Source of the DNA: an uncultured Tateyamaria sp. | GTDB lineage: Bacteria; Pseudomonadota; Alphaproteobacteria; Rhodobacterales; Rhodobacteraceae | Assembly: GCF_947503705.1 (NCBI RefSeq) | Contig: NZ_CANNES010000002.1 | Location: forward strand, 372,001 to 436,000 | Length of the DNA stretch: 64,000 nt | Direction: 5' to 3' | Shown: piece by piece, positions 58,431 through 64,000 of the stretch | Position numbering within the stretch: position 1 is the first letter of the stretch | Layout: the number at the start of each line of letters is the position of its first letter | Position numbers and translations under genes: made by a program | The notes under the pieces: generated by a model | Told to the model about the DNA's origin: nothing | Databases searched by the model: none | The model's input: the letters and a program-made list of their open reading frames with translations, nothing else

Positions 58431-60356
58431 TCAGTCCGCCGCCGCCCGTCCCTTGAGGGCAATGATGCCCTTGGGTCGGAATTGGATGAAAAGGATGATG
58501 AAAAGGATCATATAGGTCTGTGCCGCCAGCGTGTTGGACGGGTTCAACCACTCGATCCCTTTTTGCAGGAAACCGATCATCGATGCCCCCAAGAGCGTCC
58601 CCCAGACATTGCCGACCCCGCCGACAACGACCGTCATAAAAGATTGGACGATATAGTCGGTGCCCATTTCAGACGTCACCTTGGCATAAAGCCCGATGGC
58701 CACGCCCGCGATGCCAGCGATACCTGACCCAAGGCCAAAGGTCAGCATATTGATCCGATCGGGATTGATACCCATGGAGGCGGCCATACCGGGGTTTTGC
58801 GTGACGGCGCGGACTTCCAGCCCCAGCCGGGTCCGTTTCAGAACGTAAAGAATGAGGGCAAGGAACAAGAGTGCCAGAATGAAGATTGCGATGCGGATAT
58901 AGCTGATCTGGATTACGTCAGAGATGACCCACGCCCCGTCGAGCCAACCGGGTGAGGTCAACGGGCGGGCCTGGGTGCCAAAGATGTTCTTGGCCAGTTG
59001 TTGCAATGCGATTGAGATGCCGAAGGTGGCCAACAGCGTCTCCAACGGGCGGTGATAGAGGTGGCGGATCACCAACCGCTCCATCGAAACACCTGCGCCG
59101 AAGGTGATTGCAAAGGCCAGCGGCAGCGCCACGATGATCGACAAAGTGTAATCCGGGATGAACAGCTGGACGACATAGCCTGTGTAAGCCCCCATCATGA
59201 TGAATTCACCATGCGCCATATTGATGACGCCCATCACGCCAAAGGTGATGGCAAGGCCGATGGCCGCGAGGAAATAGATCGACGCAAGCGACAACCCGTC
59301 CAGCGCCAGATCCGCGGCCTGAGCAAAGGCGACGCGCTGCTCGACGGACGCCAGTGCCGCCTCGGCTGCCGCAGTAATCGTTGGGTCAGCTTCGTCATAA
59401 GTCTCAAAGAACACATGAGCCGCGATTGCCGCATCACGATCCGAAACAGTGACCAACGAGGCAACCAGCCCAGCATCCGCCAGTTGGGCATAGGCCGCCT
59501 CGCGCATTTGATCCGTACCAAGCTGGGCAACAGGAACATCACCAACACGCCCTTCGACCACATTTGCCTCAAGGGCAGCGCGGATCACATCTGGAGGCGT
59601 GCGTGACGGCGCAAGCTCAGCCTCGACCAATTGTGCATAAAACCCATCAGGGTCAATCATCGGATCAAGAACACGGGCGATGTTACCTTCAGGCTCAGAC
59701 GCGCTGACCCCCGGTTCGGTCGTGAGAATTTGGTTCAACACGCTGCGCGCCTCGACACTGGTGTCGCTGGACAGGCTGTTGATTGCAGCGATCCTGTCGG
59801 CGGGGTCGTCCGCAAAACGCGCGGAAAGGAAGTTTGCAAGTTGGACTTTGCGGGCCTTGAGCGCTGCGTCAGGTTCGCCCTCAATGGACGCCAGGAGAGG
59901 GGCAAGCTGGGCCGCCTCGGGCCTGCGGGCAATGGAGGCGACGGCGGTTTCGCGACGCCCAAGATCAGGGTCGCTGAGCTGGAATTGGACAAGGGCCGTG
60001 CCAATGACCCTACGTACGCCGCCATTGGGGCGGATTTGGGTGAATTCGGATTTTAGGGCGAAGCTCGCCGCGCCTGTGTCGATATCCGTCAGGGCCAGAT
60101 CATCGCCATCGGCATCGCCGATAAAGAACTGACCGTCATCACGCTGCCAAACGTTGCGGGCCGACCATTGTTCCAGAAAGACCGGGACTTGGGGCAGACC
60201 AGAAGCCACCAGATCATCCAGAGCCACACTGACAGACCGGCGAGAAGGCTTGGCGATTTCATCGGCGTGGACCTGCAAGATATCTTGCACGGTCTGAGCC
60301 TGCGCGGAAACGAATGTGCCTAGCCAGACGGCAAGGGCGAGAACGAGATAGCGCAT
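58431..60356 (-). CDS. urtB: Urea ABC transporter permease UrtB
   Basis: This protein of 641 residues has a signal peptide (MRYLVLALAVWLGTFVSAQA) and a periplasmic region of about 325 residues rich in short helices (SIARRPEAAQLAPLLASIEG, AAINSLSSDTSVEARSVLNQ), resembling HEAT-like repeats. The LivH-type membrane domain follows from about 350 (LASIYFLAAIGLAITFGVMG, NMAHGEFIMMGAYTGYVVQL, SMGINPDRINMLTFGLGSGI). The long extension is usual in proteobacterial UrtB. It is separated from urtA by a hairpin-containing gap of 64 bases and touches urtC. Confidence 0.94.
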   Translation of the reverse strand: MRYLVLALAVWLGTFVSAQAQTVQDILQVHADEIAKPSRRSVSVALDDLVASGLPQVPVFLEQWSARNVWQRDDGQFFIGDADGDDLALTDIDTGAASFALKSEFTQIRPNGGVRRVIGTALVQFQLSDPDLGRRETAVASIARRPEAAQLAPLLASIEGEPDAALKARKVQLANFLSARFADDPADRIAAINSLSSDTSVEARSVLNQILTTEPGVSASEPEGNIARVLDPMIDPDGFYAQLVEAELAPSRTPPDVIRAALEANVVEGRVGDVPVAQLGTDQMREAAYAQLADAGLVASLVTVSDRDAAIAAHVFFETYDEADPTITAAAEAALASVEQRVAFAQAADLALDGLSLASIYFLAAIGLAITFGVMGVINMAHGEFIMMGAYTGYVVQLFIPDYTLSIIVALPLAFAITFGAGVSMERLVIRHLYHRPLETLLATFGISIALQQLAKNIFGTQARPLTSPGWLDGAWVISDVIQISYIRIAIFILALLFLALILYVLKRTRLGLEVRAVTQNPGMAASMGINPDRINMLTFGLGSGIAGIAGVAIGLYAKVTSEMGTDYIVQSFMTVVVGGVGNVWGTLLGASMIGFLQKGIEWLNPSNTLAAQTYMILFIILFIQFRPKGIIALKGRAAAD

Positions 60357-60383
60357 GTGCGGCAGGCCTTTGGGGTATTGAAC

Positions 60384-60413
60384 GCGCGGGGCAGCACAAC
60401 AGCCGCCCCGCGC
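60384..60413 (-). other. Perfect stem-loop between urtA and urtB
   Basis: GCGCGGGGC (60384-60392) and GCCCCGCGC (60405-60413) are exact complements with a 12-base loop. On the minus strand it directly follows the urtA stop (60421) and precedes urtB. No T-run follows. Its place mirrors the hairpin after the binding-protein gene at 9947. Confidence 0.65.
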
Positions 60414-60420
60414 AAAACGT

Positions 60421-61707
60421 TTAGTAGTTCGAAGTCAACTGAACGCAGGTCTCGGTTTCGGTGTTGTACATGCCGCAACCCAGCTCTTTCCAATCCGACG
60501 TCAGAACGGCAGAAGCAGGCAGGAAATCGGTCCAGGCATCGCCGGGCACTTCGGCCGTTTGGCTGATGATGTCGAACTGACCTTCGGCTGTGATCTCGCC
60601 AATCAGGACAGGCTTGGCCAAGTGATGGTTGGGCAACATGACGGCGGTGCCGCCGGTCAAGTTCGGGAATTCCTGGCCATACATTTCGGCACGAACCGCA
60701 TCCACATCCGTAGTGCCCGCCGCTGTGACTGCGTTGATCCACATGTTGAAGCCGATGTAGTGAGCCTCCATCGGGTCATTGGTCACGCGCTCTTCGCCGG
60801 CAAATGCTTTCCACGCTTCGATGAACTCGGCGTTGGCTTCGGATTCAGCCGACTGGAAATAGTTCCAGGCCGCCAGGTGACCGACAAGGTTCGAGGTGTC
60901 GAGGCCGGACAGCTCTTCTTCACCCACGGAGAAGGCCACGACAGGAATGTCGTCGGCGGAAATGTCAGCCGCCGCAAGTTCTTTGTAGAACCCGATATTG
61001 GCGTCACCGTTGATCGTCGAGATCACGCCAACCTGCTTGCCATCCTCACCCAGGGCCACAACGTCGCCCACAATGGTCGCCCAGTCGGAATGGCCAAATG
61101 GCGTGTAGTTCACAAAGATATCGTCGGCGGCAATGCCCTTGTCCTGCAGATACTGCTCAAGGATATTGTTGGTTGTGCGAGGATAGACATAGTCGGTGCC
61201 CAAGAGCGCGAATTTCTCGACGCCCAGTTCCTCAAGGAAGTAATCCACCGCAGGGATCGCCTGCTGGTTGGGGGCGGCACCGGTGTAGAATACGTTGCGC
61301 GAGCTTTCCTCGCCCTCGTATTGCACGGGGTAAAACATCAGGCCGTTCAATTCCTCAAGAACCGGCAGCGCGGATTTGCGCGACACCGATGTCCAGGAGC
61401 CGAAGATCACATCAACCTCGGACACGGTCAGCAACTCGCGGGCTTTTTCGGCAAAGAGGGGCCAGTCAGAGGCGGGGTCGACGACCACGGCCTCAATCTC
61501 GCAACCCAGAACACCGCCCTTGGCGTTTTGCTGTTCGATCAGCATCAGCATGGTGTCTTTGAGTGTCGTTTCGGAGATCGCCATGGTGCCGGACAGCGAA
61601 TGCAGCACGCCGACCTTAACAGGGTCTGCGCATTCGGCGGCCACGAGGCTGGTTGAGGCCAGCAGTGCGCCCGTCACGTAAGAGGTAAGTTTCAGCTTTT
61701 GAGCCAT
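60421..61707 (-). CDS. urtA: Urea ABC transporter substrate-binding protein UrtA
   Basis: The 428-residue precursor has a signal peptide (MAQKLKLTSYVTGALLASTS, cleaved at VAA-E) and the type-I periplasmic binding fold of the Leu/amide binding family. Typical UrtA sequences are VKVGVLHSLSGTMAISETTL, GGVLGCEIEAVVVDPASDWP, GLMFYPVQYEGEESSRNVFY and ALLGTDYVYPRTTNNILEQY. The last of these is near-invariant in UrtA. It binds urea and presents it to UrtB/UrtC. No urease genes are in the window. Transcription probably begins in the 383-base gap upstream. Confidence 0.95.
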   Translation of the reverse strand: MAQKLKLTSYVTGALLASTSLVAAECADPVKVGVLHSLSGTMAISETTLKDTMLMLIEQQNAKGGVLGCEIEAVVVDPASDWPLFAEKARELLTVSEVDVIFGSWTSVSRKSALPVLEELNGLMFYPVQYEGEESSRNVFYTGAAPNQQAIPAVDYFLEELGVEKFALLGTDYVYPRTTNNILEQYLQDKGIAADDIFVNYTPFGHSDWATIVGDVVALGEDGKQVGVISTINGDANIGFYKELAAADISADDIPVVAFSVGEEELSGLDTSNLVGHLAAWNYFQSAESEANAEFIEAWKAFAGEERVTNDPMEAHYIGFNMWINAVTAAGTTDVDAVRAEMYGQEFPNLTGGTAVMLPNHHLAKPVLIGEITAEGQFDIISQTAEVPGDAWTDFLPASAVLTSDWKELGCGMYNTETETCVQLTSNY

Positions 61708-62090
61708 GATTTATCAGGTCCCTGTTGTCGCTGCGGGGACCAAAGACGGCACAACAGCCGCTTTTGTCTACGACCCATCAGGTGTAGTCTGGGCCCGCAA
61801 CAGTGATGTTGTAGTCGCGCGGTGGAGGTAATCTGCCAGGATGATCCGCCGCGCGGCGTTCGTACCCGTCGTTGGGCTCCATACCCTCTGCTTATGCCAC
61901 GCGACATGACTAGCGACGGGATGGGCATGACCGCATCAAAGCCCGCATTTGCCTAAATGAATGCCTCAAAAAGGGCCGTTCGCCTATAAATTGAGCAACG
62001 CAAAAGCGTTAGATCGGCCCATTTTGGCCAACGACTGAGACAAACGAGTCGGTATGGCGTCAGATACAGTCACCTGAAACCCCACGCGTC
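61708..62090 (-). other. Long gap upstream of urtA
   Basis: This 383-base stretch between urtA and the VOC gene has no convincing gene on either strand. It is less GC-rich around 61950-62010 and contains a small hairpin AACGC-AAAA-GCGTT (61997-62010). The urtA promoter is expected here, but I could not fix a -35/-10 pair or an NtrC-type site. GGGACC about a dozen bases before the urtA ATG is its likely ribosome site. Confidence 0.5.
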
Positions 62091-62474
62091 TTAACCCGCG
62101 TTCGCAAAATCCACATGGATATGGTTGCCGTCGGGATCCCGGATATTGAACGCGATCAGCCCCGTTTCCTGAGACTCGGAACGCCGAAATGGCGTGGCTG
62201 TTTCGGTCAAACGTGCGGCAAACGCCTCGGGCACCCCAGAGGCGGTAAATGCAAAATGCTCAAGCTTGAGCGACAGCTCTGATCCTGCCCCGGGCGCGCC
62301 GTCCACTTCGACCAGATGCACGGCTGCCGTGTCGCCTGCATACATCCAGGCCCCGCCAAAACCGAAATCGGGCCGTTCGCCGCGGCGCAGCCCTAGAATA
62401 TCTCGGTACCATGCAATCATCGCGTCCAGCTGTGCGGTGCGCAGGTTCACATGATCCAGTTTTTCAATCTGCAT
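62091..62474 (-). CDS. VOC-family (glyoxalase-like) protein
   Basis: This protein of 127 residues has the paired beta-alpha-beta modules of the VOC fold: LDHVNLRTAQLDAMIAWYRD with His8, then AAVHLVEVDG, LKLEHFAFTASGVPEAFAAR and a C-terminal DPDGNHIHVDF. Candidate metal ligands are His8, the Glu of HLVE, His in LEHFAF and the terminal Asp/His region. The reaction is unknown; VOC proteins include glyoxalase I, dioxygenases and fosfomycin-type thioltransferases. It starts three bases after the thioredoxin-like gene and shares its operon. Confidence 0.88.
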   Translation of the reverse strand: MQIEKLDHVNLRTAQLDAMIAWYRDILGLRRGERPDFGFGGAWMYAGDTAAVHLVEVDGAPGAGSELSLKLEHFAFTASGVPEAFAARLTETATPFRRSESQETGLIAFNIRDPDGNHIHVDFANAG

Positions 62475-62477
62475 CTC

Positions 62478-63032
62478 TTAAGTCTTCCATTTGATCGAAC
62501 AGCCAATGGACGGCGTCTGTTCCCTTGGCCCCTGCTCCGTTTTCGCGATTTGCACCATCGCATCGTACAACTCGCGCGGTTGCCCATCCGGCGGTGGTTC
62601 CAATTTGGATGCATCCAGACGGCCACGGTATTGCAGGCCCATATCCCGGCCAAAGCCAAAGAAATCCGGCGTACAAACGGCGCCATAGGCGTGCGCCACG
62701 GATTGGTCGACATCATGCAGATAGGGAAAGGGGAAATCGCGCTCTTGCGCCATCTTGCCCATGTTCTCAAAACTGTCAGCCGGATAGGCTACCGGATCAT
62801 TAGAGCAAATTGCGGCCACGCCGATTCCGTGCTCTTGAACGTCGCGCACGTCACGGATGAGCCGGTCGAGGATGGCAATCACGAAGGGGCAGTGATTGCA
62901 GATGAACAGGATCAGCATTCCATTCGGCCCCGCCACGTCACCTCGCGAATAAGTCCGTCCATCGGTAGCCAGCAAGGCAAATTCCGGCGCGGGCCAGTCA
63001 CAGTCGCAGATCGGCGGGGTCAGTGCGGCCAT
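62478..63032 (-). CDS. Thioredoxin-like (AhpC/TSA-type) protein
   Basis: This protein of 184 residues has a thioredoxin fold with the N-terminal module PAPEFALLATDGRTYSRGDV and the active-site stretch ILFICNHCPFVIAILDRLIR, where the C-N-H-C pair corresponds to the thioredoxin CxxC. The cis-proline region VCTPDFFGFG follows. The CNHCPF motif marks a group of uncharacterised thioredoxin-family proteins common in marine bacteria. Further N-terminal cysteines (PPICDCDW) are present. It is cytoplasmic, having no signal peptide, and precedes the VOC gene. Confidence 0.88.
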   Translation of the reverse strand: MAALTPPICDCDWPAPEFALLATDGRTYSRGDVAGPNGMLILFICNHCPFVIAILDRLIRDVRDVQEHGIGVAAICSNDPVAYPADSFENMGKMAQERDFPFPYLHDVDQSVAHAYGAVCTPDFFGFGRDMGLQYRGRLDASKLEPPPDGQPRELYDAMVQIAKTEQGPREQTPSIGCSIKWKT

Positions 63033-63111
63033 GGCATGTCCTGTTACATGATGCGGATTGGGCTGAGGCCGTCACTGTGCCAAGCCGGGTCGCAACAATC
63101 AACGGGGCAGC

Positions 63112-64000
63112 CTAGCCCTGCAGCGCCTTGACACCCACATCGCCCTGTGCCTGTTCACGGATCGCAAGCGCTGCCGCATGGGCACCTGCGGCGGTGGTGA
63201 AGTAAGGGATCCGGTCATAGAGCGCGATAGAGCGGATGGATTTGCTGTCCTCGACGGCCTGCGCGCCCTCGGTGGTGTTGATCACAAGCTGCACGCCACC
63301 GTCCTTCATCGTGTCGGTGACATCGGGGCGTCCCTCATAGACCTTGTTGACGGTGCCGCAGGGCACATCATTTTCGATCAACCATTTGGCCGTGCCGCGC
63401 GTGGCAATCATGGTAAAGCCAAGCTCTGTCAGGATTTTCGTAGCATCCAGCAATTGCGGGGTCTTGTCCGCATCCTTGATCGACACGAATGCACAGCCTT
63501 CGCCGGGCAGGACCATTCCCGCCCCCATCTGCGCCTTGAGGAAGGCGCGGCCAAAAGTCCGGTCCCAGCCCATGACCTCACCTGTCGATCGCATTTCTGG
63601 CCCCAGGATCGTATCGACACCGGGGAAACGGGCAAAGGGCAGAACCGCCTCTTTGACCGAGAACCACGGCATATTCGGATCGGCCAGCGTCAGCGGGTCG
63701 GCCAGCGGTAAGGTGCTGTCATAGCTTGCATCGGCATCATAAGGCGCGCGCTGCGGGAAGTTGGTCAACGGCTCACCGGCCATGACCCGCGCTGCGATGG
63801 ATGCGATGGCGCTGTCGGTAGATTTGGCAACAAACGGCACCGTGCGCGAGGCGCGTGGGTTAACCTCGATCAGGAAAATCTCAGACCCTTGAATGGCAAA
63901 TTGCACGTTCATTAGGCCGACCACGTTCAGGGCTTTGGCCAAGGCGTGAGTCTGCACTTCGATCTCTGCGATCAGGTCCTTGCTGAGCGAATATGGCGGC
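63112..64000 (-). CDS. carB: Carbamoyl-phosphate synthase large chain, C-terminal part (cut by window edge)
   Basis: The minus-strand frame is open from the right edge to a stop at 63112, giving about 296 residues of the C-terminus. Before the first internal Met-like codon the frame reads PPYSLSKDLIAEIEVQTHAL, the well-known carB sequence, so the gene continues beyond 64000. The end of the second ATP-grasp half has SEIFLIEVNPRASRTVPFVA and the MGS-like allosteric domain has GEGCAFVSIKDADKTPQLLD and GVQLVINTTEGAQAVEDSKS. CarB makes carbamoyl phosphate for pyrimidine and arginine synthesis. Confidence 0.96.
   Translation of the reverse strand, partial: PPYSLSKDLIAEIEVQTHALAKALNVVGLMNVQFAIQGSEIFLIEVNPRASRTVPFVAKSTDSAIASIAARVMAGEPLTNFPQRAPYDADASYDSTLPLADPLTLADPNMPWFSVKEAVLPFARFPGVDTILGPEMRSTGEVMGWDRTFGRAFLKAQMGAGMVLPGEGCAFVSIKDADKTPQLLDATKILTELGFTMIATRGTAKWLIENDVPCGTVNKVYEGRPDVTDTMKDGGVQLVINTTEGAQAVEDSKSIRSIALYDRIPYFTTAAGAHAAALAIREQAQGDVGVKALQG

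Noticed and set aside
1-64000. CRISPR arrays, tRNA or rRNA genes, insertion sequences, phage genes
   Set aside because: No regular direct repeats, cloverleaf sequences, transposase or integrase motifs were found on reading the window; gene content and codon use look uniformly chromosomal.

Overview
The window looks like a chromosomal segment of an alphaproteobacterium of the order Rhodobacterales, probably a marine Roseobacter-type heterotroph. I infer this from the gene families (Hint-domain protein, DUF6653-like protein, fused E1 dehydrogenase, Urt urea transporter, MaeB malic enzyme, PrpE), the GC-rich coding bias, and a short 3'-end repeat that I associate with this group. I see no rRNA, tRNA, CRISPR array, prophage or insertion sequence. 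The genes are dense, often coupled by ATGA or TGATG overlaps, and most have a recognisable Shine-Dalgarno sequence.

Left edge (1-1700, minus): a PNPOx-fold protein, a DUF6653-like membrane protein and a cupin cut by the window edge form one operon. A perfect 10+10 bp palindrome lies in front of it.

Region 1755-12389 (minus) is the most interesting block. A binding-protein-dependent ABC importer of the sugar/polyol class (ATPase, binding protein, two permeases) is followed by a single-domain SnoaL/NTF2-like protein, a histidinol-dehydrogenase-family enzyme, a double-domain SnoaL protein, an SDR, a LacI regulator and a second double-domain SnoaL protein. A perfect 22-bp LacI-style palindrome precedes the ATPase gene. 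Strong stem-loops occupy most of the larger gaps between genes. It reads as a self-contained uptake and oxidation pathway for an unknown hydroxylated compound.

Region 12487-24088 holds a fused alpha-beta E1 dehydrogenase, glutaryl-CoA dehydrogenase with a divergent LysR regulator, a cupredoxin-like periplasmic protein without copper ligands, a SRAP protein, a 5'-nucleotidase, the coupled DUF952-DUF1330-pyrD operon, and an operon of two hotdog thioesterases and a MATE exporter.

Region 24209-34776 (plus) carries two paralogous MerR regulators, then a fatty-acid beta-oxidation set: FadE/DmdC-like and LCAD-like acyl-CoA dehydrogenases, a GST-like protein, FadA, an unusual tandem NTF2-like protein translationally coupled to fadB, and FadB, ending in a clear intrinsic terminator.

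Region 34781-44792 contains a GNAT, a structured intergenic element, a Hint protein lacking the processing cysteine, a sulfotransferase, an EamA transporter, an acyl-CoA ligase, a CsbD-like gene, propionyl-CoA synthetase with an array of TTTGCAAA-type half sites upstream, a small lipoprotein and NADP-malic enzyme.

Region 44971-49752 (plus) is a nucleoside-salvage operon (VOC-bicupin protein, cdd, deoA, deoB) followed by upp. Next come a SPOR protein, a degenerate M48-like membrane protein, an FrhB-family flavoprotein coupled to NAD kinase, and glyA. The right part (55826-61707, minus) is the urtABCDE urea ABC transporter. VOC and thioredoxin-like genes and the C-terminal part of carB close the window.
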